Part shown: positions 51,961 to 60,604 of the stretch, piece after piece
Layout: every line of letters begins with the position of its first letter
How positions within the stretch are numbered: the stretch's first letter is position 1
Source of the DNA: Knoellia sp031844405
Lineage (GTDB): Bacteria > Actinomycetota > Actinomycetes > Actinomycetales > Dermatophilaceae
Length of the DNA: 64,000 nucleotides
NCBI GenBank assembly: GCA_031844405.1
Contig: JAUZVC010000003.1
Location: 186,001-250,000 of the forward strand
Reading direction: 5' to 3'
Position numbers and translations under genes: made by a program
The notes under the pieces: model-generated
Databases searched by the model: none
Told to the model about the DNA's origin: nothing
What the model saw: the letters and a program-made list of their open reading frames with translations, nothing else

Positions 51961-53178
51961 TCAGGCGCGCGACTCCTCGGCTCCCGTCTTCTCGCGCTCG
52001 ACACCCTCGAGGAGGTTCTCGCCGCTCTTGGCGTCGAAGATCTGCATCTGCGACGTGTCGTACCAGAGCTCGGCGTCCTCGCCCTGCCTCGTCCGCGCCG
52101 CCGGGTCCAGCCGTGCGGTGACCGAGGTGCCGTCGCCGCCGGACATGTCGTTGCCCGCGTCCGCGGCGAGGTCGTCGAGGTCGGCCGAGTGGGCATGCTC
52201 ACCGCGGACGGTGAAGTAGGCGTAGATGTCCGAGCCCATGGCCTCGACGATGTCGACCGGCGCCGTGAACCGGGCGCCTCCCTTGGCCTCGGGCACGAGG
52301 CGTGCGTCCTCGAAGTGCTCGGGACGGATGCCGACGATGACGTCCTTGCCGCTCGCGTTCGCGCCCTCGAGGGCCTGCCGCAGCTGGTCGGGAAGCTGGG
52401 CGTCGCCGAGCGCGGTGACGATCTTGCCGCCACCCTCGAGGCGGCCGGGCAGGAAGTTCATCGACGGGCTGCCGATGAAGCCGGCGACGAAGAGGTTCGT
52501 CGGGTGCTCGTAGAGCTCGGTGGGGGAGCCGACCTGCTGGACGACGCCGCCGCGCATGACGACGACGCGGTCGCCGAGCGTCATCGCCTCGGTCTGGTCG
52601 TGCGTGACGTAGATCGTCGTCGTGCCGAGGTTCTTCTGGATCCGGGACACCTGGGTGCGCATCTGGACCCGAAGCTTCGCGTCGAGGTTGGAGAGCGGCT
52701 CGTCCATGAGGAACGCCTTGGGGGAGCGGACGATCGCCCGGCCCATCGCGACACGCTGCCGCTGACCACCGGAGAGGTTCGAGGGACGGCGGTCGAGGTG
52801 CTGCCCGAGCTCGAGCATCTCGGCGGCCTCGCCCACTTTCTTGGCGATCGTCGCCTTGTCGACACCGGCGAGCTTGAGCGGGAAGCCCATGTTCTCGCCC
52901 ACCGTCATGTGCGGGTAGAGGGCGTAGGACTGGAACACCATCGCGATGTCGCGGTCCTTGGGGGCCTTGTCGTTGACGACCTCACCGTCGATGAGGAGGC
53001 GGCCCTGGGTGATGTCCTCCAGCCCGGCGACCATGTTGAGGGTCGTCGACTTCCCGCACCCCGAGGGCCCGACAAGGATGATGAACTCGCCGTCGGCGAT
53101 CTCGAGGTTGAAGTTGTCGACGGCCAGCGCCCCGTCCGGATAGCGCTTGACGACGTTGTCGAGGACGATCTCTGCCAT
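51961..53178 (-). CDS. sugC: Sugar ABC importer ATPase (SugC/MsmK type)
   Basis: This 405-residue ATPase has Walker A ILVGPSGCGKSTTLNM, Q-loop VFQSYALYPHM, signature NLSGGQRQRVAMGRA, Walker B KAFLMDEPLSNLDAKL, and H-loop YVTHDQTEAMTLGDRV, then a C-terminal regulatory TOBE/OB domain (RPEHFEDARLVPE, GSDIYAYFTV). The start MAEIVLDNVVKRYPDG is very close to mycobacterial SugC. It is last in the operon lpqY-sugA-sugB-sugC. ATG at 53178 follows AAGGAG; the upstream frame to 54012 is the shadow of sugB. It is the only importer ATPase in the window. Confidence 0.92.
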   Translation of the reverse strand: MAEIVLDNVVKRYPDGALAVDNFNLEIADGEFIILVGPSGCGKSTTLNMVAGLEDITQGRLLIDGEVVNDKAPKDRDIAMVFQSYALYPHMTVGENMGFPLKLAGVDKATIAKKVGEAAEMLELGQHLDRRPSNLSGGQRQRVAMGRAIVRSPKAFLMDEPLSNLDAKLRVQMRTQVSRIQKNLGTTTIYVTHDQTEAMTLGDRVVVMRGGVVQQVGSPTELYEHPTNLFVAGFIGSPSMNFLPGRLEGGGKIVTALGDAQLPDQLRQALEGANASGKDVIVGIRPEHFEDARLVPEAKGGARFTAPVDIVEAMGSDIYAYFTVRGEHAHSADLDDLAADAGNDMSGGDGTSVTARLDPAARTRQGEDAELWYDTSQMQIFDAKSGENLLEGVEREKTGAEESRA

Positions 53179-53210
53179 GACTGCTCCTTGGGTCTCGAAC
53201 TCGGTCGCTG

Positions 53211-54044
53211 TCAGCCCTTGACGGCGCCGGACGTCAGTCCGGCCACGATCCGTCGCTGGAAGAGCAGCACGAAGATGACGATGGGGATGGTGATGACGAC
53301 CGCGGCCGCGGCGATGGGCCCGGTGGGCTTCTCGAACGTCGTGGCGCCGGTGAAGTAGGACATCGCCGCCGGGACGGTGCGAGACGCCGATGTCGACGTC
53401 AGCGAGATCGCGAAGAGGAAGTCGTTCCAGCAGCCGATGAAGACGAGGATGGCCGTCGTGAAGACGCCGGGCATCGCGAGCGGGGTGATGACCTGTCGGA
53501 ACGCCTGGTAGGGCGTCGCGCCGTCCATCTTCGCCGCCTTCTCCAGCTCCCACGGGATCTCCCTGAAGAACGCCGACAGGGTGTAGATCGCGAGCGGGAG
53601 GGCGAAGGTGATGTAGGGGATGATGAGGCCGGCCCAGGTGTCGAAGAGACCCAGCGTCGTCTCGATCTTGAACAGCGGTGTGACGAGCGCTATCTGCGGG
53701 AACATCGAGATGAGCAGCGACATGGCGACGATGGCCTTCTTGCCCGGGAAGTCGAGCCGGGCGATGGCGTAGGCGGCCATGGTGCCGAAGACGATCGCCA
53801 CGAAGGTCGCGATGAGGCAGATGCCGATCGAGTTGATGAGCGCCCGCGTGAAGTCGGGGTTGTCGAAGATCTGCTGGTAGCTCGCCCACGACGGCGAGAC
53901 GGGCAGGAACTTGCCGTCGTTGAGGGTCGCCGAGTCCTTGAGCGACAGCGAGACGATCCAGATGACCGGGACGAACGCGTAGATGAGGACGAGGACGTTG
54001 ACCATCGTCCACGTGAGCTTCCGCCGAGGTGTCTCCTGCTCCAT
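53211..54044 (-). CDS. sugB: Sugar ABC importer permease (SugB/MalG type)
   Basis: This 277-residue permease has six helices starting MVNVLVLIYAFVPVIWIVSLSL; the EAA loop is ELEKAAKMDGATPYQAFRQVITPLAMPGVF and the end QRRIVAGLTSGAVKG is MalG-like. It starts right after the SugA-type gene (1-base gap) and ends 33 bases before the ATPase start. With SugA, SugC and the LpqY-like lipoprotein it forms a complete CUT1 importer; in mycobacteria the homologous system recycles trehalose. Substrate identity here is by homology. Confidence 0.88.
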   Translation of the reverse strand: MEQETPRRKLTWTMVNVLVLIYAFVPVIWIVSLSLKDSATLNDGKFLPVSPSWASYQQIFDNPDFTRALINSIGICLIATFVAIVFGTMAAYAIARLDFPGKKAIVAMSLLISMFPQIALVTPLFKIETTLGLFDTWAGLIIPYITFALPLAIYTLSAFFREIPWELEKAAKMDGATPYQAFRQVITPLAMPGVFTTAILVFIGCWNDFLFAISLTSTSASRTVPAAMSYFTGATTFEKPTGPIAAAAVVITIPIVIFVLLFQRRIVAGLTSGAVKG

Positions 54045-54045
54045 G

Positions 54046-55032
54046 TCAGCGCCTTCCGCCGTCGTCGGACCCCGGTGCCGCGGCGCCGAAGAGCTTGATG
54101 AAGATGAACGCGATGATGGCGATGGACAGGAAGATCAGGACGGCCATCGTCGACCCGATGCCGAGGTTGAGGCCCCGGATGAGGTTGTTGTAGCCGACCA
54201 TCGACACCGACGCCGTCTCGTTCGCGCCGCCGGTGAGCACGAAGATGTTGTCGAAGATCCGGAACGCGTCGAGCGTGCGGAAGAGCAGCGCCACGAGGAT
54301 CGACGGCTTGATGAGGGGCACGGTGATCTGCCAGAACCGCTGCCACGCCGACCCGCCGTCCATCGCCGCCGCCTTGTGCAGGTCCTCCGGGACGAGCGCG
54401 AGGCCGGCCATGAGGAGCAGGGCCATGAAGGGAACGGTCTTCCACACCTCGGCGAGGATGATGATCGCGATCGAGGACCACTTGCCGGTGAGCGGCGCGT
54501 TGTCGCCGGCGAGCCAGCCGAGGTCCTGGGTCCACGCGAACCGCCACGAGAAGGCGGCCACGACGGTGACGATCGCGTAGGGCACGAGCGCCGACGTCCG
54601 CACGAGCCCGCGTCCGACGATCGTGCGGTGCATGACGATCGCCAGCAGCATGCCGAAGACGAGCTCAAGCGCGGCGCTGATGACCGTGATGAGCATCGTG
54701 ATCCCGAACGCCTGCCACCAGATCGAGCTGGACAGCACGGTCACGTAGTTCTCGAGGCCGACGAACTCGTTGGCGTCCGGGGTGCGCAGGTCGGCCCGGT
54801 TGAGCGAGAGCCAGAACGCGTAGATGATCGGGTATGCCGTCACGGCCAGCATGATGACGACGGCCGGGGCGACGAGCTTGAGGCCGAGGTTGCGCTCGGC
54901 CCGCTTGCCCTCGCTGAACCGCTTCCGGGCGATCTCCGTGCCCTCGTCGGGCCCGGTGCCGGAGCCCTTGGTCTCGTCCTCGATGACGCGGGCGCCCGCG
55001 GCCTCCGCCGCGGCCGAACCAGTGCTGCTCAC
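54046..55032 (-). CDS. sugA: Sugar ABC importer permease (SugA/MalF type)
   Basis: This 328-residue permease has a charged cytoplasmic tail (residues 1-48) before six helices; LVAPAVVIMLAVTAYPIIYAFWLSLNRADL is the MalF-type opening and the EAA loop is LHKAAAMDGGSAWQRFWQITVPLIKPSI. The external loop has WTQDLGWLAGDNAPLTGKW. GTG at 55032 overlaps the stop of the lipoprotein gene by 4 bases, so expression is coupled. It is partner to SugB. Confidence 0.88.
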   Translation of the reverse strand: MSSTGSAAAEAAGARVIEDETKGSGTGPDEGTEIARKRFSEGKRAERNLGLKLVAPAVVIMLAVTAYPIIYAFWLSLNRADLRTPDANEFVGLENYVTVLSSSIWWQAFGITMLITVISAALELVFGMLLAIVMHRTIVGRGLVRTSALVPYAIVTVVAAFSWRFAWTQDLGWLAGDNAPLTGKWSSIAIIILAEVWKTVPFMALLLMAGLALVPEDLHKAAAMDGGSAWQRFWQITVPLIKPSILVALLFRTLDAFRIFDNIFVLTGGANETASVSMVGYNNLIRGLNLGIGSTMAVLIFLSIAIIAFIFIKLFGAAAPGSDDGGRR

Positions 55033-56312
55033 GGCAGGATCCCCTTTCCTTCGAGGGTCTGCGCGATGAGGTCACGCAGCTCTGACGTGGAGGACTCCGG
55101 GTCGATCGAGCTCGGCGGCGACAGGTTCGTCGACACGAGCGTCGAGATGTTCTGGTAGAGCGGGGTCCTCGGACGCGGGACGGCGTTCTTGAGCTCCTCG
55201 AGCATGACGTCGCCCATGGGGTACTGCTCGCGGAACTCGGCGTTGTCCGTGTAGATCTTCTCGAGCACTGGCGCGTCACCGGCGTCGATGGCGGCCTTGA
55301 CCTGGTGCTCTTCCTTGCGAAGGCACATCGCCGCCTCGTAGGTCTCCTCCGGGTGCTTGCTGTAGGTGCTCACCGCGTAGTTCATGCCACCGAGGGTGAC
55401 CTTGGGCGGCTCGCCCGCCTTGACGGTCGGGAACGTCGTGTAGCCCAGGTCGCCCGCGACCTCGGGGTTGGCCTCCCGCATCGCGGAGAGGACGTAGGGC
55501 CAGTTGAGCGCGAACGCCGAGCGCCCGGCCTGGAGGTCGGCGAAGACCTCGGGCTCCTGGGCGTTGGAGAGCGAGTCGCTCACGAGACCCGACGTCGCGA
55601 GCTTCTTGAGCAGGCCGAGGCCCTGCACGGCCTTGTCGTCGAGGGTGACCTTGGTGCTGTCCTCGTTGACGAACGTGCCGCCGTAGGCGTTGAGGACGTT
55701 GTTGACGTTGACGACGTAGCCCTCGTACTGCGCGGCGGTGAACCCGATCTGGAAGGGCTTGCCCTCGTCCTTGAGCTTCTTGGCCTGCTCCATGAGCTGG
55801 TCCCACGTCTCCGGGGGTTCGGGCACGAGGCTCTTGCGGTACCAGAGGATCTGGACGTTCGTCGTGCGCGGGATCGCGTAGAGCTTGTCCTTCCAGGTCG
55901 CCGTGTCGACCGGCGGCTGGAGGACGCCCTCGACGGCCGCCGACTTCTGCTCACCCGTGAGCTCGCGGATCCAGCCGGCCTCGGCGAACTCGGCCGTCCA
56001 CGTGACGTCCATGCCGAGCAGGTCCATGCTGTCGTCCTTGGCGGCGAGGCGCCGGACGAACTGCTCGCGCTGGCCGTCGGCGTCGCTGGGCAGCAGGTTG
56101 CCGACGATCGTGTACCTGCCCCCCGCCTCCTTGTTGCAGGCGTCGATGAGCTCGTTGAACTTCACCGCGGACGCGCCGCCGTAGAGGTTGATGACCGTGC
56201 CGTCCGGCCCACCTCCACACGCCGCGGTCAGGCCTGCCGTGAGCGCGATGACCCCGGCGCTCGCGGTCATTCGTCGGGTCCGGCGAGGCCGGCGCGGGAT
56301 GGTCCTGGACAT
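55029..56312 (-). CDS. lpqY: Sugar-binding lipoprotein (LpqY-like)
   Basis: This 427-residue lipoprotein has an Arg-rich start, hydrophobic TASAGVIALTAGLTAAC with the lipobox cysteine at about residue 32, and a mature domain with NEADIA-type marks: FNELIDACNKEAGGRYTIVGNLLPSDADGQREQFVRRLAAKD, MDVTWTAEFAEAGWI, AIPRTTNVQILWYRKSLVP and YVVNVNNVLNAYGGTFVNED. The sequence and the operon order match LpqY-SugABC, the trehalose importer of mycobacteria. ATG at 56312 follows GAGGAGG with 5-base spacing; a GTG six codons upstream lacks that. Confidence 0.85.
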   Translation of the reverse strand: MSRTIPRRPRRTRRMTASAGVIALTAGLTAACGGGPDGTVINLYGGASAVKFNELIDACNKEAGGRYTIVGNLLPSDADGQREQFVRRLAAKDDSMDLLGMDVTWTAEFAEAGWIRELTGEQKSAAVEGVLQPPVDTATWKDKLYAIPRTTNVQILWYRKSLVPEPPETWDQLMEQAKKLKDEGKPFQIGFTAAQYEGYVVNVNNVLNAYGGTFVNEDSTKVTLDDKAVQGLGLLKKLATSGLVSDSLSNAQEPEVFADLQAGRSAFALNWPYVLSAMREANPEVAGDLGYTTFPTVKAGEPPKVTLGGMNYAVSTYSKHPEETYEAAMCLRKEEHQVKAAIDAGDAPVLEKIYTDNAEFREQYPMGDVMLEELKNAVPRPRTPLYQNISTLVSTNLSPPSSIDPESSTSELRDLIAQTLEGKGILP

Positions 56313-56398
56313 TCGGTCCTCCTCGATCACGACACTGTGATCTGGGTCTCACCCAATACCTTCTCGGAAGGTAGCGCAACCGCTCGTCCGGTGGGGTC

Positions 56399-57610
56399 TC
56401 AGCCTTTGGCGAGGTCCACGACGTCGCCGACGACGACGACCGCCGGCGACTCGACGCGGCGGAAGAGCGCCGTGTCGGCGATGTCGTCGAGCCTCCCGAA
56501 GGTCACCCGTTGGTCGGGCAGGAAGCCGCGCTCGACGATCGCCACCGGGCAGTCGGCGCGTCGTCCGGCCGCCATGAGACGGGTCGCGCTGTCGCGCAGT
56601 GTCGAGACGCCCATGAGGAGGACGAGCGTGTGGTCGCTGCCCGGCGGGAGCGACGGGATCTGCTCGTGCCCGGAGACGACGGTGAACGCCTTGGCCACCC
56701 CGCGGTGGGTCAGCGGGATCCCGGCGGCTGCGGGCACGGCGACCGCGCTCGTCACCCCGGGGACCACCTCGACCGGTATGCCGTGTGCCTCGCAGGCGAG
56801 GCGTTCCTCACCTCCGCGACCGAGGACGTAGGGGTCGCCGCCCTTGAGCCGCACGACGCCGTGGCCACGGCTCGCCTCCTCGACGAGGATCTCGTTGATT
56901 CGGTCCTGGGGGACGGGGTGGTGGCCGGGGGTCTTGCCCACGTCGATGACCCGCACCGACTCGGGGAGGCGCGAGACGACGGCGCGTGGGGCGAGCCGGT
57001 CGACGACGACGACGTCGGCGGTGGCCAGCAGCTCGTGACCACGACTGGTGAGCAGGCCGTCCGAGCCGGGCCCGCCGCCGACGAGGGCGACCCACCCCTG
57101 CTCGCGCCGGCGCGCGGGGCGCAGGTCCAGCGCCCCGGTGTGCAGGGCGAGGTCGATCGAGTCGCGCACCCTGGCCGAGCGCTCGTCGTCCTCGGTGTGG
57201 ACGGCAACGGTCACCGCACCGTCGGGGGTCGCGACCCGGGTGAGGGCGGGGATGCTCGCCGCGCTCGTCCGCGCGTCGTCCGCGTCGACACACCAGAGCC
57301 GCAGCGTGTCGGCCGCGGCTCGGACCGCGGTGTCGGTCGCGGGGTCGCCGGTGGCGGTGTGCACGAGCCACGCGCCGTCGAGGTCGGCCGGCCCGGCCCA
57401 GTCGCGCCGCACCCAGGTGGTGCGACCGGGATGCGCCTCGAGCAGCTCGGAGACCTCCTCGCAGACCCACGGGGAGACGACCCGGACGTCGGCTCCCTCG
57501 TCGAGGAACGTCCGCAGGCGCTCACCCGTGACGGGGCCGCCGCCGAGGGCGACGACGAGCCGTCCGCCGAGGTCGAGGACGACGGGGAGCGCGCCCCTCA
57601 GATGTCCCAC
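56399..57610 (-). CDS. cysG: Siroheme synthase: uroporphyrinogen-III C-methyltransferase with NAD-binding N-terminal domain
   Basis: This 403-residue enzyme makes siroheme precursor for the sulfite reductase of the same operon. Residues 1-160 resemble the precorrin-2 dehydrogenase part (VVLDLGGRLVVALGGGPVTGERLRTFLDEGADVRVVSP, then WCVDADDART). Residues 165-400 are the SUMT domain: GWVALVGGGPGSDGLLTSRG, DVVVVDRLAP, GVVRLKGGDPYVLGRGGEE, VVPGVTSAVAVPAAAGIPLTHRG and VLLMGVSTL. ATG at 57610 overlaps the cysN stop by 13 bases. The N-terminal domain is divergent, so dehydrogenase and chelatase activity should be tested, not assumed. Confidence 0.86.
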   Translation of the reverse strand: MGHLRGALPVVLDLGGRLVVALGGGPVTGERLRTFLDEGADVRVVSPWVCEEVSELLEAHPGRTTWVRRDWAGPADLDGAWLVHTATGDPATDTAVRAAADTLRLWCVDADDARTSAASIPALTRVATPDGAVTVAVHTEDDERSARVRDSIDLALHTGALDLRPARRREQGWVALVGGGPGSDGLLTSRGHELLATADVVVVDRLAPRAVVSRLPESVRVIDVGKTPGHHPVPQDRINEILVEEASRGHGVVRLKGGDPYVLGRGGEERLACEAHGIPVEVVPGVTSAVAVPAAAGIPLTHRGVAKAFTVVSGHEQIPSLPPGSDHTLVLLMGVSTLRDSATRLMAAGRRADCPVAIVERGFLPDQRVTFGRLDDIADTALFRRVESPAVVVVGDVVDLAKG

Positions 57611-58941
57611 GGCTCGTCCCCCTCGGGTCGGGTCGGCGCGTCCGCGGCGGTGGGCAGCGTGGCGCCGACCATGCCCGCGGCTACCGTCCGGCCGTCGTGG
57701 GCGTCGATGAGGAGGAAGGAGCCGCCGCGCCGTGACGTCGAGTAGTTCTCGACCGGCACCGGGCTCGCGAGACGCAGGCGGACGAGCCCGATGTCATTGA
57801 GCGACAACGTCTCCGCGGCAACGGAGTGCAGGCCGTCGAGGTCGAGTGCTCCCTCGATGGCGCGCACCGCGGTCTGCACGGTGCGCGAGCCGTGCTTGAG
57901 CAGCAGCCGCTGGCCGGAGCGCAGTGGCGCGTCACCGAGCCAGCAGACGACGGCCTCGATGTCCTGGGTGGGTTCAGGGGCGTCGGCCAAGGAGGCGATG
58001 ACGTCGCCGCGGGAGATGTCGATGTCGTCGGCGAGCCGCAGGGTCACCGACTGCGGCGCGAACGCCTCGTCGAGCGAGCGCTCGGCGAGGTCGATGCCGA
58101 TGACCCGCGACCGCGTCCCGGACGGCAGGGCGACGACCTCGTCGCCGACCCGGACGACGCCCGAGGCGACGTGACCGGCATACCCCCGGTAGTCGCGGTG
58201 GGCGGCGTCGCGCGCCGCGCCCTGTGGGCGGATGACGAGCTGCACGGGGAGGCGGAAGGCCTCGTGCTCGGGGTCGTCGGCGGGCGGCAGGTCCTCGAGC
58301 AGCTCGAGGAGGCTGGGGCCGGCATACCAGGGGGTGCGTGTGGAGCGCTCGGCGATGTTGTCGCCGTCGAGGGCGCTCACCGGGATGGCCGTCGCGTCCT
58401 CGACGCCGAGCTCCCGGGCGACGGCCTGCACCTCGGCGTTGACCCGCTCAAAGACCTCCTGCGAGAAGTCGACGAGGTCGATCTTGTTGACGGCGACGAC
58501 GACGTGCGGCACCCGCAGGAGCGCCGTGACCGCGAGGTGCCGGCGGGTCTGCTCGAGGACCCCACGGCGGGCGTCGACGAGGAGGACGACGACGTCGGCG
58601 GTCGAGCTGCCGGTGACGGTGTTGCGGGTGTACTGCACGTGGCCGGGGCAGTCGGCGAGCACGAAGCTGCGGCGGGCGGTCGCGAAGTAGCGGTAGGCGA
58701 CGTCGATGGTGATGCCCTGCTCGCGCTCGGCGCGCAGGCCGTCGGTGAGGAGGGCGAGGTCGGCGGCGGTGAGCCCGCGGTCGCGCGAGACCCGCTCGAC
58801 GGCCGCGAGCTGGTCGGAGAGCACCGACTTGGTGTCGTGGAGGAGGCGTCCGACGAGGGTCGACTTGCCGTCGTCGACCGAGCCGGCGGTCGCGAGGCGG
58901 AGCAGGGTGCCGGTCCGGGGCAGGACGTCGTGGTTCGGCAT
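57598..58941 (-). CDS. cysN: Sulfate adenylyltransferase GTPase subunit
   Basis: This 447-residue GTPase couples GTP hydrolysis to APS formation by CysD. It has G1 GSVDDGKSTLVGRLLHDTK, G2 EREQGITIDVAYRYF, G3 LADCPGHVQYTRN, G4 AVNKIDLVD and the following EF-Tu-like domains 2 and 3 (VSGVVRVGDEVVALPSG). It lacks a C-terminal APS kinase (CysC) domain, consistent with a pathway that reduces APS directly. ATG at 58941 overlaps the cysD stop by one base (TGATG). Confidence 0.93.
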   Translation of the reverse strand: MPNHDVLPRTGTLLRLATAGSVDDGKSTLVGRLLHDTKSVLSDQLAAVERVSRDRGLTAADLALLTDGLRAEREQGITIDVAYRYFATARRSFVLADCPGHVQYTRNTVTGSSTADVVVLLVDARRGVLEQTRRHLAVTALLRVPHVVVAVNKIDLVDFSQEVFERVNAEVQAVARELGVEDATAIPVSALDGDNIAERSTRTPWYAGPSLLELLEDLPPADDPEHEAFRLPVQLVIRPQGAARDAAHRDYRGYAGHVASGVVRVGDEVVALPSGTRSRVIGIDLAERSLDEAFAPQSVTLRLADDIDISRGDVIASLADAPEPTQDIEAVVCWLGDAPLRSGQRLLLKHGSRTVQTAVRAIEGALDLDGLHSVAAETLSLNDIGLVRLRLASPVPVENYSTSRRGGSFLLIDAHDGRTVAAGMVGATLPTAADAPTRPEGDEPWDI

Positions 58942-59891
58942 CAGAAATAGCCTTCCTTCTTGCGGTCCTCCATGGCGGCCTCGGAGATCCGGTCGTCGGC
59001 GCGCGTGGCGCCGCGCTCGGTGAGGGTCGAGGCGGCGACCTCGACGACGATGTCGGCGTTGGTGCGCGCGGGCGACTCGACGGCGCCGGTGCACGACATG
59101 TCGCCCACGGTGCGGTAGCGCACGACGCGGCTCTCCACGTGCTCGCCCTCGCGAGGCTGCGAGTGCGGTCCGACGGCGAGCCACATGCCGTCGCGGGAGA
59201 AGACCTCGCGCTCGTGGGCGTAGTAGAGGGAGGCGAGCGGGATGTCCTCGCGCTCGATGTAGCGCCAGACGTCGAGCTCGGTCCAGTTGCTGATGGGGAA
59301 GACGCGCACGTGCTCGCCGGGCCGGTGACGGGGGTTGTAGAGGTTCCACAGCTCGGGCCGCTGGTTCTTCGGGTCCCACTGGCCGAACTCGTCGCGCAGC
59401 GAGACGACCCGCTCCTTGGCGCGGGCCTTCTCCTCGTCGCGGCGGCCTCCGCCGAAGACGCCGTCGAAGCGGTGCTCGTTGATGGCGTCGAGGAGCGGCA
59501 CCGTCTGGAGGGCGTTGCGCAGGCCGTCGGCGCGCTCGCGCAGGCGGCCGTCGTCGACGTAGTCCTGGACGCGCGCGACTTCGAGCCGCAGACCCAGCCG
59601 CTCGACGGTCTCGTCGCGGTAGTCGAGCACCTCGGGGAAGTTGTGCCCGGTGTCGACGTGGAGGACGGGGAAGGGGATCGGTGCCGGCCAGAACGCCTTC
59701 GCCGCGAGGTGCAGCATGACGACCGAGTCCTTGCCGCCGCTGAAGAGCAGCACGGGCCGCTCGAGCTCGCCGACGACCTCGCGGATGATGAGGATCGCCT
59801 CGGCCTCGAGCGCGTCGAGCTGGTCGAGGACGTGCGCTTCGGACGCCGCACCGGCGGCGGCGAAGGGGTCGGACACGGTGGCTGCGCTCAT
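58941..59891 (-). CDS. cysD: Sulfate adenylyltransferase catalytic subunit
   Basis: This 316-residue PP-loop enzyme makes APS from ATP and sulfate. The PP-loop is PVLLFSGGKDSVVMLHLA, followed by HVDTGHNFPEVLDYRD, FGGGRRDEEKARAKERVVS and VFPISNWTELDVWRYIERE. The C-terminus EAAMEDRKKEGYF is the conserved end. ATG at 59891 overlaps the cysH stop (ATGA). With CysN it forms the active heterodimer; the upstream in-frame codons to 59906 are not needed. Confidence 0.94.
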   Translation of the reverse strand: MSAATVSDPFAAAGAASEAHVLDQLDALEAEAILIIREVVGELERPVLLFSGGKDSVVMLHLAAKAFWPAPIPFPVLHVDTGHNFPEVLDYRDETVERLGLRLEVARVQDYVDDGRLRERADGLRNALQTVPLLDAINEHRFDGVFGGGRRDEEKARAKERVVSLRDEFGQWDPKNQRPELWNLYNPRHRPGEHVRVFPISNWTELDVWRYIEREDIPLASLYYAHEREVFSRDGMWLAVGPHSQPREGEHVESRVVRYRTVGDMSCTGAVESPARTNADIVVEVAASTLTERGATRADDRISEAAMEDRKKEGYF

Positions 59892-60604
59892 GTGTGGATC
59901 CCGCATTCGGTCTTGGCGAGGCCGGACCAGCGTCCGGCTCGGGCGTCCTCACCCGGGGCAACCCGGCGGGTGCAGGGCTCGCACCCGATCGACGGGTAGC
60001 CGTCGAACATGAGGAGGTTGACGGGCACGGAGTGCTCCGTGGCGTATGCCGTGACGTCGTCGAGCGACCACGTCACCAGGGGGTTGACCTTGACGAGCCC
60101 GTGCTTCTCGTCGAAGGTCACGAGCGGCGTGTTGGTCCGGGTCGGGGCCTCGTCGCGGCGGACGCCGGTGACCCAGGCCTCGTAGCCGGCGAGGGTCCGG
60201 GCGAGCGGCTCCATCTTGCGCATCGCGCAGCACAGTGCCGGGTCGCGGTCGTGGAGGCGTGGTCCGAACTTCGCATCCTGCTCGGCGACGGTGAGCTCGG
60301 GCAGGACGTCGACGACGGTGACGTCGAGCTCGTCCGCGACCCGCGCGCGGGTGCCGAGGGTGTCGGCGAAGTGGTAGCCGGTCTCGAGGAAGAGCACGTC
60401 GACACCGGGCGCGTGCTGCGAGACCAGGTGTGGCAGAACGCCTTCGGCCATCGAGCAGGCGACGGCGAGGGTGCCGGGGAAGGTCTTGGCCGCCCAGCGG
60501 GCGACGGCCACGGCGTCGGTGTCGTCGAGCAGTGCGCCCTCGGCGGCGAGGGCCCGCAGCTCCGCCTCGCTGCGCTTGGTGCCGGTGCCGGTGGCGGTCG
60601 TCAT
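59888..60604 (-). CDS. cysH: APS reductase (assimilatory)
   Basis: This 238-residue enzyme reduces APS to sulfite. It has the PP-loop-like region LAVACSMAEGVLPHLV, the [4Fe-4S] ligand pairs CC (PALCCAMRKMEPL) and CEPC (GCEPCTRRV), which separate APS from PAPS reductases, and the catalytic cysteine in TECGIHT at the end. The reductant is usually thioredoxin. ATG at 60604 overlaps the sulfite reductase stop (ATGA). Confidence 0.94.
   Translation of the reverse strand: MTTATGTGTKRSEAELRALAAEGALLDDTDAVAVARWAAKTFPGTLAVACSMAEGVLPHLVSQHAPGVDVLFLETGYHFADTLGTRARVADELDVTVVDVLPELTVAEQDAKFGPRLHDRDPALCCAMRKMEPLARTLAGYEAWVTGVRRDEAPTRTNTPLVTFDEKHGLVKVNPLVTWSLDDVTAYATEHSVPVNLLMFDGYPSIGCEPCTRRVAPGEDARAGRWSGLAKTECGIHT

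Noticed and set aside
51961..54012. An apparent 683-residue protein containing the ATPase
   Set aside because: The upstream part is the wrong-frame reading of the SugB gene; the ATG at 53178 has a good ribosome site and matches the SugC start.
57598..59961. An apparent 787-residue CysN fusion
   Set aside because: The extra part is the wrong-frame reading of cysD; the ATG at 58941 overlaps the cysD stop as expected.
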